Source: Allium sativum (Eukaryota > Streptophyta > Magnoliopsida > Asparagales > Amaryllidaceae). From it: a stretch of 64,000 nucleotides of DNA. The stretch is from NCBI GenBank assembly GCA_030737875.1, contig CM060920.1, positions 480,964,861 to 481,028,860 of the forward strand, written 5' to 3'. Within the stretch, counting starts at the first letter, position 1. Each line of letters opens with the position of its first letter. A program made the position numbers and the translations under genes. The notes under the pieces were generated by a model. It saw only the letters and a program-made list of their open reading frames with translations. It was not told the DNA's origin and did not search any database. This document shows, one piece after another, positions 25,621 to 38,100 of this stretch.

Positions 25621-27158
25621 TAGAAGTTGGTTGCCCGCCACTTGATTAAGATAATGGTCGTTATAAGGCTTCATAATTATGTGTAAACGGCCTATCTCAG
25701 TATTACGATACCGTTAGGTGCGGAATATTACCTTGGGTTTTGTGGTTAGTCGTCGTGTGTAAATTCTAAATGCGTTAGCTTAGAATTACTAGCTCTTTTC
25801 GACATATGTTTTGGTTTTGACCAAACAAAATACATTTTTGTATTGTAGACAGTGTTATACATTTTTCTACTCACTAAGACTTGTTATTTTGGCCCCCTGC
25901 TCATAACAACTCTCAGGTTCATCTTTCGGAAGACAGGTCTTAGCAAGTGTTCAAGTTTGGTTTCGGTTCTCGTTCTCTCATGCTCAATATCGATGTAACA
26001 CCACACTATGTCACCCATATGAGGATTCTATTAAGAAAATATCGAGTATTATGGGTATAAAGACATAAAACATTATAGTGACTAAGATTTCATGAAACAT
26101 AAAACAAAAAATTTACAGCGGAAGAAGACAATTTCATTTTAAATACGTGTTCGTTAATGTCAATATTACGTGTAATTCATTATTCTCCAACATGCCCATA
26201 GTCCACTTTTTAACATGCTTTCAATATCCAATATAATAGTTGGTTTGTTGATTACATCTTTTAATTAAATTTCAACATGCCTCTTTTCTACTCATTATTG
26301 TATAAAATTTCACTAAGCCTTCGATTATTCCTTTTTATGCATTTTTCCTATTATTATCCAATTGTGTTATAATCGTCCTATTACGTAGTTTAACCCAATT
26401 TGCTCAAAAATAAAAATGAAAGGTTTCATATCAAAAAGGCCTAATTTCAAAGTCAGAAATAAAAGGGAATGGCATAGGCTCTCGTATGGCCTACGTTCAG
26501 ATGGACAGAAATGTATCTGAAATAAAAATAGGACTAATTACAAAACTGCAATAAAATTTCATACGAAGAACACAGCTGTAGATAAGTGAAATAAATTACA
26601 ATAATGGATTTACTGAAATAGACAAAATGGAAGAACAAGAAGATAAATTAAATCTAAAAGAATTATTTATAAAGAATAGATTTAGGGATAGTTGGATTTG
26701 TAAATAAACTATAAATGTGCTAGATCCATGTATAACTACAGAAAGATTTAGATCTGAAAGACGGTAGCAACTATTATATCAATTTTAACCTCAACTTGGA
26801 AGAAATCTTATAATCATAGTAATACTCACATAAAATTTGAGCAAATCCAATAAGCCTTTGTAGATCCTCTCTATCTATGAATATCCCCTAGAAATATGTG
26901 TAAAATCAAGCCTCAATACTCCATCAAAATTTTATTTGAGAAGATGGTTATTTGAGAGAGGTAGAGAAATAGAGTAGTAAAGATTAGTTTAGGTTTTAGA
27001 GGCTATGAATAATAGAGTCACAGTGTCCAGGTTCATTGGATTTTAGGTTTAGATTTTAGGCCATTAGATTAGAAGAAGCATCTAGAAAAAAAACCCTAAA
27101 CAGAGTCCAAACGGTCGAAATTATGCATGGCATACAACATTGCCAGACCACGTCCTAG

Positions 27159-27186
27159 GTCGACCTGCTCCCTTATGTGGGTCGAC
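27159..27186 (-). promoter_or_regulatory. GTCGAC pair in minus solo LTR
   Basis: GTCGAC at 27159-27164 and 27181-27186, with GTTGACC variants next to them, lie about 290-320 bp from the LTR start once the later insertion is removed. The giant element inserted 17 bp away. Confidence 0.5.
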
Positions 27187-27198
27187 ACAGGGTTGACC

Positions 27199-27203
27199 AC
27201 TTG
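27199..27203. repeat. Target-site duplication acttg, left
   Basis: acttg precedes TGTAACAACCC at 27204 and is repeated exactly at 48879-48883 after ...CGTTACA. This proves a single insertion unit of 21.7 kb. Confidence 0.9.
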
Positions 27204-28153
27204 TGTAACAACCCGGAAAATCAGAGCCAATTTAAATTTTTTATTTTAGCTATTTTATTGAATTTTAAATAGTTGAAATTAGTTATTTTAAATAATAACA
27301 ATTAAAAATTTATTTAAATTGAAGCTTGAATGAATATATTTATTTTAATTATAAAAGGAGTTAGAAATAGCGTGACAGTTTGGAAATTTGAATTTGAACT
27401 TTGACTGAGTGTACATAATGCAAAATAAATTGGATTTTGGTGAAACCAAAAATATTTAAATCTGTTTGAAAATATCTTTCCAACGAATCCGAAAAATTGA
27501 AATTTCATAGCGGGAATCCAAAGTCATGGTCAGTTGAATATTCAGAATAGTCGCTATGGAATTTAGTATAATATACAGTCTGTATAAATAGCCATTTTGC
27601 AAACAACCTCCATTTTCGACGAAACCACCCTGGTTGGATCTGGAATGTCAAGTTATTGCAGGATTCCAATTTTCATAATTTTTGGAATTAATATGTGAGC
27701 GTGGCAAATGAAAATGTGTTTTGACAACTTCGGTCAATTTCGATCGACCAGAAAATGACCATTTTTCAAACGGTCTCCAAATTCGATAAAACTAATTTTT
27801 TTAGGACTGTATCGTCAAAACATAGCTAGATTTATTTTTCGGGAATTTTTGGAGTCGGTATGTGGCCTCGGTAACGGGACATATCCCATTGTGTCCGGAA
27901 TGAGGGTATTTAGCTAGGGGCGATACTCGTTGGGTTTGATTTGGAGTTAGGAGCGATATAGAAATTATATTGAAATAAAAAAGAATTAAATAACTAAAAT
28001 AATAAAATAAAAATACGTATACAATATTCCGTATAACCCTAACTATCGTATATCGCCGCCTTCTCTATCGTTTATTGGCATAGAACGCTCTAAACAACCC
28101 TCCTCAAAATCGTTCGGTCCTCACATTAAAAGCAACCTATCCTTAAGGGAATT

Positions 28154-28402
28154 TTGAAGATCATCACACAAACTCTAAATCCAACGGGTAGGATCAAAAA
28201 TAGCGGAGTATCCACTGAGATTCGTCGCCCCAAAGTAGTGCCATTCATCGTGCCGCCACGGTCCCTCCCTACCGTCGAGTTCTCCATCGCCACAACCAAT
28301 AGGTGCGCGCCTTCAAGCTCTCCGCCGTGGCACAACCTGATCGGCACCCCGTGCCTCGTTTCGCGTGTAAAAGCTAACCTTAGGTTCGAACCTAGGTATT
28401 GA
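28154..28402 (+). other. GC-rich leader block with 82-codon open frame, present in both giant LTRs
   Basis: The block follows a TATAACCC motif (about 28031) and has an ATG frame of 82 codons. The other LTR holds the same frame at 44106-44354, also without stops, but about 15 residues differ. The antisense strand is open too (28126-28347). The many amino-acid changes argue against selection on the protein. It may be captured leader sequence. Confidence 0.4.
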
Positions 28403-29035
28403 AAACCGTCGACCTCAATTTGATTAGGAAGAAAGGTATTATTTTATTAATTAATTAATTAAATGTAACTAAATCCTTAAGTAATCATATCTCGTTCGTA
28501 TTTAATCAGAATTCGACAAAATCGAATCTGTTGGAATCGCAATGACGAGATCTACATTTCAGAAGAGGCCGCAGATTTTTAGAGCATTCGACAAATTTAG
28601 AAGAATTAAAACAGCGAAGTGAGATTTCTAAATTCGAATTAATTAAATAAAGTTATATTAGGATGCAAACAGAGTTTAGAAACTCCCAACAACCGTCGTC
28701 CATAGACCATGGATGACTTGATTGTATTGTGATGTGGAATTGGTTGATTTTTGGTGTTTGATTGTGGTTGAAATTAAATTGATTGATATTGTGGCATTAG
28801 ATTGCCTAGAAAAATGTATTAGGAAATTAAACCCCTTGTAAACGCCGCGAGGCCGAAGGTAGTGCGAGGAGTCGTACATCGGGACGGTGCCGGTTTTAAT
28901 TACCCTGCCGTTATGCTGCCGAAATTTTCTGAAATATTTATGTATTGAAAATTTATTCATGTTATAATATAAAATTGGTTGAATAATAAAAATTAAATTT
29001 TTATTATATATATTAAATTAAATATGATCATTATT

Positions 29036-30530
29036 TGTAACGGAAAATCTAACAATAAAAAATTTATATTTTTATTGTAAAAAGAGATGATGTGAAAATA
29101 ATTCATTGTTGAATTAAAATTGTTAACAATAAAAAGTTCATATTTTTATTGTCAAAAGAGAATATAGGAAAATGATTCATTATTTTTGAATTAAAATTGT
29201 TAACAATAAAAAGTTCACATTATTATTGTAAAAAGAGATTATATGAAAATAATTCATTGTTGAATTAAAATTGTTAACAATAAAAAGTTCATATTTTTAT
29301 TGTCAAAAGAGACTATAGGAAAATGATTCATTATTTTTGAATTAAAATTGTTAACAATAAAAAGTTCACATTTTTATTATAAAAAGAGATTATATGAAAA
29401 TAATTCATTGTTGAATTAAAATTGTTAACAATAAAAATTTCATATTTTTATTGTCAAAAGAGAATACAGGAAAATAATTCATTTGTTGAATTAAGATTGT
29501 TAACAATAAAAAAGTTTACATTTTTATTGTAAAAAAGAGAATATAGGAAAATGATTCAATGTTGCATTAAAATGTTTAACAATAAAAAGTTCACATTTTT
29601 ATTATCAAAAGGGAATATAGGAAAATAATTCATTTGTTGAATTAAAATTGTTAACAATAAAAAGTTTACATTTTTATTGTAAAAAGAGAATATAGGAAAA
29701 TGATTCAATGTTACATAAAAATATTTAACAATAGAAAAGATACATTTTTCTATGTAATGATAAAAGAATACATTTTCTATACAATACAGAAAAGCTTACA
29801 TTTTTCTTTGTAATATAAAAAGAATACAATTTTTCTATGTAATATAAAAAGATTACATTTTCCTTGCAAATGAAAAGATTTCACTTTCTATGTAATATAG
29901 AAATGATTACATTGTTTGTGCAAAATAAAAAGTTATCATTTTCTTTGCAAAGTAAAGAGATTACATTTGCTTTGCAAAATAGAAGATTACCTTTTTAAAT
30001 ATAATCAAAGAAAAGAATGAAGGATTACATTTTTAATTGTAATCAAAGAAAAGAATGAAAGATTACATTTTTAATTGTAATCAAAGAAAAGAATGAAAGA
30101 TTACATTTTTATTTGTAACCAAAGAAGAGAATAAAAAGATTACATTTTATTTGTAATATAAAAAGGTTATATTTTTATGTAATATCAAAAGATTACATTT
30201 TATACAATAAATAAAGAAATTACATTTTTCCAATGTAATACAAGAATGATTAAAGAAATTACATTTTTCAAATTATATATTGAAATAAGAAATTACATTT
30301 TCCAATGTAATTATATATTGAAATAAGAAATTTCATTTTTATAATGTAATAATATATTGAAATAAAAGATTACAATTTTAAAGCTATAGATGAATGATAA
30401 AATTAAATTTTTATGTAATATATATGAATCATATAAAAGATTCCATGTTAGAAGAAATTGTATTAATATTAAAAATTTCATTTTTAATGTTATATATGAT
30501 TTCATATATAAAAGAAATTAACGTTGAATT
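29036..30530 (+). repeat. Tandem array of hairpin-forming units, left giant LTR
   Basis: About ten units of 71-77 bp (29050-29750) contain TTGTTAACAA and the dyad ACAATAAAAA...TTTTTATTGT. Shorter units to about 30500 follow, built on TACATTTTT with GATTACA...TGTAATC arms. Nearly every unit can fold on itself. The same array is in the right LTR with more copies. Confidence 0.85.
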
Positions 30531-30563
30531 GAAAAGGGTTTGAAGTCATTGAACGGATTAGTT

Positions 30564-30598
<35 letters not shown>

Positions 30599-32316
30599 TA
30601 AAATAAAATGAATCGCGTTGCTGCAGTTCGCGATTTGAAATCGTAATTTCAAACGATTATACCGAGAGATCCGACAATCGGATTTTCCCAAAACCAGAAC
30701 CGTTGGGTTCGTTTTGGAAAGATCTTTCCAACGATATAAAAAAGTTAGATTTTGAGAAATATGTAAATCAATTTTTGTTGGAAACTACGCCAGGGCCATG
30801 TAATGACCCGAAGCGTCGTTTAATTAAAAATGACTATTTTTATATAAATAAAAATATCGATAAATCGTTATAAAATATTATAAACGATATGGAATAAAAA
30901 GAATTGATTTGAATTATATATATTCGCTAATTATTTGAAAAGACCAAGTTAATTCTCATTTCAAATAATTAATCGACGATTGGAAGTCGAAGATTTGAAG
31001 ACGGTGGATTGAAGACCGACGATCTTCACATCGAATGGATGACTACTGATGCCCTGGATTGGTTAGCTCCCAAGGGGTTATAGTGGTAGTTATCCGGAGG
31101 TACTTGTTGATCGTCCGGATATGCGAGAGCTTCTCTTCTGTATTGGACATATGGATCGAGGAATAAGATGTCTCCGGTTTCGTTCAGACATAGAACGGAC
31201 TTGTAAGTGGCTGTATGTCTGACATTGGATTTTATTATGTGATGATTGATTTCTATTAAATACATATCTGTTTAGTGGCAAAGAATTTATTCTCTTGCTT
31301 AACACCCTTCTCTGGGACGTATGAGCTCAGAGGTTATATATTGGTAGACATCAGTCGCATAGCGTGAACTGTCAATGTGGCATGCCAAGATGCAAATGGT
31401 CAAGGCTTATTGTTGAAAAGTGGAGCCTTGTGGTTGATGATCAAAGCACAGCCCATTTTAGGCATAGCTTTGTGTATAGCATAACTTCGTGAGCCTCACA
31501 CCCTGGTATGAACCAGAAATGGGAGAGGACTGCAGGGAGGACATACGTTTCTTTCTAGCTAGAAGTGGTGACAGGGTTTTGCAAGCCCTGACATTTTACT
31601 TATGTGGATGATGGAATGAGGCGCCTCGGATTTGAATCCTTAGTCGCTCTATATTTACGCCCCATAGGGCGGGGAAACGTATTGTTCAGGCATTACTAAT
31701 CCACTAACATATTTGTGGACCGACCCTGAAGATCCAAGGTGCAGTTGCAACTGATCCTGAGACATAGGCTAGATAGTCTCGAATTCGGTAAGGACGATCC
31801 CTTGCCTTGGTTCATAATGGAAATCCAACTTCCAATACAATACCATGCGGTTTTATTGTATAACTAGTATGGCGACATAGTATATGGTTGCTATGCCGTC
31901 TATGATTGATATATTATGATTGACATGTTTTTGAAATATATATACACTAATAATAATATCAACTCCGTTTTATCGTATCAAGCATTTTTGACCATTATAA
32001 GGTAAAACTCTATCCTCCGGTTTGCGTTGCATTGTGTGATGGGTCTTGAGTCTTATAATGGTTTCATTTTTCTAAAAAGCATTGCGTTGTTTAACGATTT
32101 ACTTTATTTATGCACTAACAATCCAATGGAGTAAACACGTTCCACGTTAGCAGCATGGTCTTGTGGTTAGCCTTATTATGAAATAGGTTAAATAAGATTT
32201 CTCATACCAGTCCCATGACTGACCTATAGTTTGTTTCACTTGCAATCTCGGGTGCCCATATTTTCCACACGTGCAGTTGAGTAGCTTGCTTTGCAGATAT
32301 TCATATATTGAGCAGG

Positions 32317-32321
32317 TTTCT
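32317..32321. repeat. Target-site duplication tttct, left
   Basis: tttct precedes TGTGACGG at 32322, and ttttt follows ...TTGTTACA at 42335-42339. The uninterrupted giant LTR at about 48583 reads tttctgga, which confirms the join. Confidence 0.85.
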
Positions 32322-33136
32322 TGTGACGGTCCACCCCGCACCAACCGACATTTACTCCAAATGTGCATTGTACACATGTCCAGTTAGCACGGAACGGGTC
32401 GTCAGAAGGAAAAGGAAGAAGGAAATGAACATACAAAGAACCTGTAGAATGTCTCACAGCGCATAGGATAAAATATAATAATAACATACTTGACATAAAA
32501 CAGGTGAGACAGTGCATAAGCTGAAACAACTAACATAGCAGCGGAAAATGTAAGTACAGCTTATGATCCAAAGTTAAACATTATTACAACTTTTCAAACT
32601 GTCTCAAGGCAAAAGCAAGATAAAGGAGGTACACTACTAATGCCCAAGTAGCGACCACCAACGACACAGGGAGAATATATATATCATACGTGGAAGCCTC
32701 CTGCCCGCCTCCGAATCAGCTACTCGCACATCACCAGCAAACCTGTCTCTAGTCTGCTCGTGTGAGCACCCAGAGTAATAAGAGGAGACATAAAACTCTG
32801 GGTCAGACATAAAGCTTGGTATGAGCGATAAGCATCTAAAGTGAACAATAACAGGTAGACTAAAACATACCTGAACCTGGACCTGCAACCAAAGAGTTAG
32901 CACTACATACTGTACAACACTCTAAGGTGCCATACCAAAGGTGTAAAGATACGGAGGTGGGGGTGTGCATGCCATAGTGATGGCAAACAATCAAACATAG
33001 CAACCATCCTCACATCTCTCACTCAGTGCGTAAAGCATACGATATTCACCACTTCGATCACCCATCCTTGCTACGATCACTTTGCCCCATGAAGTCATAA
33101 ATGGCTTCACTGCACTGATAACGTAGCCACTGATCC

Positions 33137-33340
33137 TTCGCTATGTCCACTTGCCCCATGGAGTTATTCACCCCATCTGCGCTGGCTCATAGCCTTACCA
33201 ATCCTTACTATGTCCACTTGCCCCATGGAGTTATTCACCCCATCTGCGCTGGCTCATAGTCTTACCAATCATTTACTATGTCCACTTGCCCCATGGAGTT
33301 ATTCACCCCATCTGCGCTGGCTCATAGTCTTACTACGCAT
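33137..33340 (-). repeat. 68 bp tandem repeat, three copies
   Basis: The unit with ctatgtccacttgccccatgg and catctgcgctggctcatag is present three times here and once in the other LTR (about 40575-40635). A further two-copy repeat around 'cttgcccctcgagtc' follows at about 33345-33440 in both LTRs. Confidence 0.85.
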
Positions 33341-33609
33341 CACCTTGCCCCTCGAGTCGTAATGACTCTACAGCACTGATAACGTAGTCTTGCTACCATC
33401 ACCTTGCCCCTCGAGTCATAATGACTCTACTGCACTGATAAGTAGCCCATCATCCATTTTTAATGGTGAATCGAAGTTATGAACGTCGACAACTCCTTAG
33501 CACACGTCCCGCAGCAAAGTCCAACCATGAAGTGAACTCATCGGTTCCCGACTGGATCCTGAGCTCTAACTTCCCATATTGGACTACCTTTGCATCTCGG
33601 GTTATTGGT

Positions 33610-34010
33610 CAATACTGGGTCGGGTCGGATTCTCTTCAAGCCATCGGTTCGGGTCGGGTGTCCATTCTGAGTCGGGTCGGTGTGTTGTCCTCCCCTGTAG
33701 CGGTTCGGTTTGGGTACCCAGCATTGCATCGGTTCGGGTCGGGTGTCCTTCTTTGGGTCGGGTGTCCCACTTCGGGTCGGGTCGGCTGCCATCTCCCATC
33801 CAGTTCGTACTTCCGCTCTGATCCGCTCCCTCGTTCTTCACGTGCTCCGATCTGATCCCACCCCCTTTATCCGATCCGATCCCAGTTCAATTAGCGTGGC
33901 CTTCCTTTTTGCCAGTTTTCTCAAGTGTCAGGTTCCGATCCGATCGAATCCCTTGCCCGGTTCAACTTATCCGATCCGAGCCCCCATATCCGATCCGATC
34001 CGAAACCTGC
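33610..34010. repeat. GC-rich simple-sequence tract (GGGTCGGGT / GATCCGATCC)
   Basis: Imperfect repeats of gggtcgggtcgg switch to gatccgatcc-like repeats. The composition leaves several reading frames on both strands open, so the apparent proteins here are artefacts. Equivalent tracts are at about 40915-41310 and 62745-63190. Confidence 0.75.
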
Positions 34011-35030
34011 ACTGTTCCCTGAAACTTTTCCAGCAAGTGTTTACACCATTCGACGACGTTTTCGACCATTCTAACTATTGAAATCAATCACGAAGCATAT
34101 CATACAGTCATAGCAACATGCATAATCAACCACAAACATCAAAACATCAACATGATAGGTTAAAATGGATCAAACATACCCAAAATCCCATATTTCCCCT
34201 TAAGCATGTTTAGGTGAAACTAATGATAGGATTAACAAAACTTAACCAAATTAACCCAAATTCATATCAGAGGTCTAAAACATCATTTAAGATTTTATAA
34301 ACATTTTTCCAGAATTTTATCACGTTTAAATTCGCTAATTAACACTAATTACCCTTAACTAGCCATAATTAGTGTAAAACTATGCAAATCACTCACCTTA
34401 GCCACAAATAAACTAAGATCTGAAATAAATCTCTGATTTGATGTGAATCCCAATGCTAAACAGCAGCTCCAATGTTGATTTGGTGTAGATCTCCCTTGAT
34501 TAGATGTTGCTAAGCTTAATCCTTGATCAAAAGATGATTTGGAGGTGATTTAGAGGTTGGAGGCCATTATTAGGGTTCCTTGGTGATAAGTGGAGGCTAG
34601 AAAACTGAAATGGAATGATTCTCTAACTCATTTCAGCCTCCCTATAACCCGAATCCCGAAATGGGTTATGAGCATATTCACTAATCACCCTATTTGGCCC
34701 GGTTAAGTAGTTTTTCACCCTCCAAACCTTATTTCAGCCATATCTCCCAAACGGTAAGTCCTTTTGGCGATTATGACCACTCTACGGAAAGGTAAACCAT
34801 CAAACGAATCTAATGGAAGTGGTTTCAGGTCAAAATTCCTTTCCAATCAAAAGTTATGGCCCAAACAAGATCAGCTAGGGGCAAAATGGTCATTTAAAAA
34901 TCGACAAAAATCATGAACATGGGAAATGACTCTAATGGATGTTTCCCAAAGTTACATGACCATACAACTTCATATGGGAAAGAAATAAATATTCTACGAT
35001 CCTCCGATGCGTAGAATGCGGGTTGTTACA

Positions 35031-35060
35031 ATTCCCCCCCTAACAAATTTCGCCCCCGAA
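35031..35060 (-). other. Polypurine tract of chromovirus
   Basis: On the minus strand a TTCGGGGGCGAAATTTG segment and a GGGGGGG run end just before TGTAACAACCC. This is the standard plus-strand primer context and sets the 3' LTR start. Confidence 0.85.
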
Positions 35061-35186
35061 ATTCCCTAACCAAAACACACAAAAGGGTCCCGCATGCCTA
35101 TCAACTATAAAACAACCATCAAACATGCAAAACAAGTAAAATAAGTCTATCCTAGCATGCGGAATAACTAAATCGCAAAGTAAATC

Positions 35187-38100
35187 TTACCAAGCAAAGA
35201 GTTCTGGATACGCCTTCCTAATGCTCTCCTCTGTCTCCCAAGTACAATCATTCACGTTCTCGCCCCACTGAATCTTGACTAGCTTCACCGCCTTCCTTCG
35301 AAGTTGCTTCGTATCGTACCCCATGATACGAATCGGCTTGCGGTTCTCAACCGCCTCAGGTTCTACTTCGAAGTCCTCTAACTGATCAGGTGAAATAGTC
35401 ATATCTGAGTCGGGAACGAACTTTCTTAGTTGGGAAACATGAAACACATTGTGAACTCCTGCCATCTCCTCTGGTAAGCCAACTCTATATGCCAAATTCC
35501 CGACTAGTTCAAGAACAGGGAATGGGCCAACAAATCTTGGTGCTAACTTGCCTCTCCTGCCAAATCGTATCACGCTCTTCAACGGAGAAATTTTGACAAA
35601 CACCAAGTCACCAACGGAGAATTTTAAGTCTCTTATCCTCTTATCAGCATAACTCTTCTGCCTATCTTGGGCATCTTTCATTCGTTGTTGAATGATCTTA
35701 ATCTTATCTGAAGTTTCCCTCACCACATCTGGTCCAAGCATAAACTTCTCGCCAGTCTCTATCCAGCATGATGGTGAGTTGCACGGTCTTCCGTATAAAG
35801 CTTCATATGGAGCCATACCGATACTGGATTGGTAGCTATTATTATATGCAAACTCTACTAGATGCAAATGGTCATCCCATGACCCACCAAAATCCAATAT
35901 GCAAGCTCTCAAGAGACCTTCCAATATACGATTCACCCTCTCCGTCTGACCGTCGGTCTGAGGATGATATGCGGTACTGAGATGTAATCCTGACCCTAGA
36001 GCTTCTTGTAAGCTCTTCCAAAACCCACTAGTGAACAACGGGTCTCGGTCACTCATAATGCTTTTGGGTACTCCATGAAATCTCACTACCCACTTCATAT
36101 ACAATTCTGCCAACTTGGCTGTTGTTCTGGTCGATTTGACTGGTATAAATCTCGCGCTTTTAGTCAATCGATCCACAATTACCCAAATGCTATCATATCC
36201 CGATCTAGTCCTTGGTAAACCATCGATGAAATCCATCGAGACTTGCTCTGATTTCCACTCGGGAATTTCTAATGGTTGCAACAACCCACTAGGCTTCTTT
36301 TGCTCGGCTTTAACTAGCTGGCAATTCATGCATTTGGATATAAACTTCCCAACGTCTCTTTTCATCCCTTCCCAGTAGTAAGTCTGCTTCATGTCTCGAT
36401 ACATCTTATTACCACCGGGATGTATAGTCAGTTTTGAGTGATGACATTCTCTAAGCACTTCATCTCTCAAACCATTTACATTGGGTACAACTAGTCTTCC
36501 ATTCTATCGAAGTCATCCATCTCGATCAAGCCCATACACATTCATCTCCTCACCGTCGATGTTCATCTCTAACTTGGAGATGATTTCCAATTGATTATGA
36601 TCGTCCCTCTGGCTGGAACCAATCCGCTCTATCAAAGTGGGTCTGATCACCAAACTAGCCAGCATGACTGGATCCAATTCGCAGTTTGGTCTGAAATCAA
36701 ACCCCACGATATACTCCAGTTGCTTCCACTTAAGAATCATAGCCCCTAAGCTGGCATGTCTCCGACTCAAGGCATCGGCTACCGCATTACCTTTCCCAGG
36801 CGTGTATGCGATATCAAAATCATACGAAGCCAAGAACTCTAACCATCTCTGCTGACGGATATTCAGATCTTTCTGAGAGAAGAGATACTTTAACGATTTA
36901 TGATCAGTAAACAACTCAAATCTTTCTCCCAAGAGATAGTATCTCCACATCTTCAGCGCAAACACGATCGCTGCTAATTCCAAATCATGGGTAGGATACT
37001 TCTTCTCATGCGGCTTTAGCTGTCGACTAGCATAAGCTACAACCCTACCTCCTTGCATCAATACAACACCTAATCCGGTACCACAAGCATCCGTGTATAC
37101 CATCATCTCTTCATTCCCCTTAGAAATGACTAACACTGGCGCACGCGTCAACTTCTCTTTTAGACTCTTGAATGCATTCTCACACATTCCGTCCCAGACG
37201 AAGGCCTGATTCTTCTTAGTCAACTGAGTCAACGGTGCTGCTATCTTGGAGAAGTCCTGGATAAACTTACGATAATATCCAGCTAATCCCAAGAAACTTC
37301 TTACATCTGTTGCATTCTTGGGCGTAGGCCAATCCTGTACCGTAGCCACCTTCGCAGGGTCCACGGCAATACCACTCTCTGAAACAACATGACCCAAGAA
37401 TCTCACTTCCCTTCTCCAAAAGTGACACTTAGAGAATTTCGCTTTCAATTGGTGTTTCCTCAACACCTCCATCACTATCCTCAAGTGCCCCTTGTGTTCC
37501 TCCTCTGTCCTTGAGTAAACAAGGATATCGTTCACGAACACAAGAACAAACTTATTCAACTGATCTCTGAATACTCGATTCCTAAGATCCACAAAGTAGG
37601 CTAGTGCATTGGTCAATCCAAATGGCATGACCAACCACTCATAGAATCTAGACGGCGTCCTAAATGCCATTTTCGGAACACTCTCATCTGCTACTCGAAG
37701 CCGATGAAACCCTGTCGCGAGGTCCAACTAGGAGAACACTCTTGCTCCTTCCAGTTGATCAAACAAATCATCTATCCGCGGTAGAGGATAATTATTCTTC
37801 TCGTTACCTTATTCAACTCGCGATAGTCCACACACAAACGAAGGGAACCGTCTGCCTTAGTGGCAAACACAACTAGTGCTCCCCACTCGGAGACACTTCT
37901 TCTAATAAATCCCTTCTTCAAAAGATTGCTGACTTGCACCCCGAGCTCTCGCTGCTCCCTTGGTGCCATACGACGAAGTGACATCACTATAGGTCTGGCA
38001 TCTTTCACTAAATCAATACGGAACTCAATCTCTCGGTGTGGTGGAAGCCCGGTCACCTCCTCAAAGACGTCCGGATACTGGCCAACCACGAGCACATCTG

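Larger units (their letters stand above)
27204..32321 (+). repeat. Giant LTR, left copy, part 1
   Basis: It matches 43061 to about 48590 of the right copy at roughly 90% by eye. It is interrupted at 32321 by the chromovirus and continues at 42340-42619. Without the insertion it is about 5.4 kb. The right copy is longer because it has more hairpin-array units and an extra ~85 bp near 43730-43812. Confidence 0.9.
32322..35030 (-). repeat. 3' LTR of chromovirus (2709 bp)
   Basis: It matches 39762-42334 almost base for base but is 136 bp longer, exactly two 68 bp units of the tandem repeat at about 33137-33340. On the minus strand it runs TGTAACAACCCGC to GGTCCGTCACA. It includes a GC-rich simple-sequence tract (about 33610-34010). 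Confidence 0.93.

Noticed and set aside
29036..30530. CRISPR-like array of regular repeats
   Set aside because: Plant retroelement context, units contiguous without unique spacers, and no cas genes.
32637..32903. Conserved LTR frame with MSDPEFYVSSYYSG (also at 63652-63867)
   Set aside because: Shared because the LTRs are one family. It lies near the LTR 3' end with no domain, and conservation matches the surrounding DNA.
33463..34081. Overlapping open frames on both strands
   Set aside because: They arise from GGGTCGG/GATCCG simple sequence in an LTR and recur only in LTR copies. No domain is visible.
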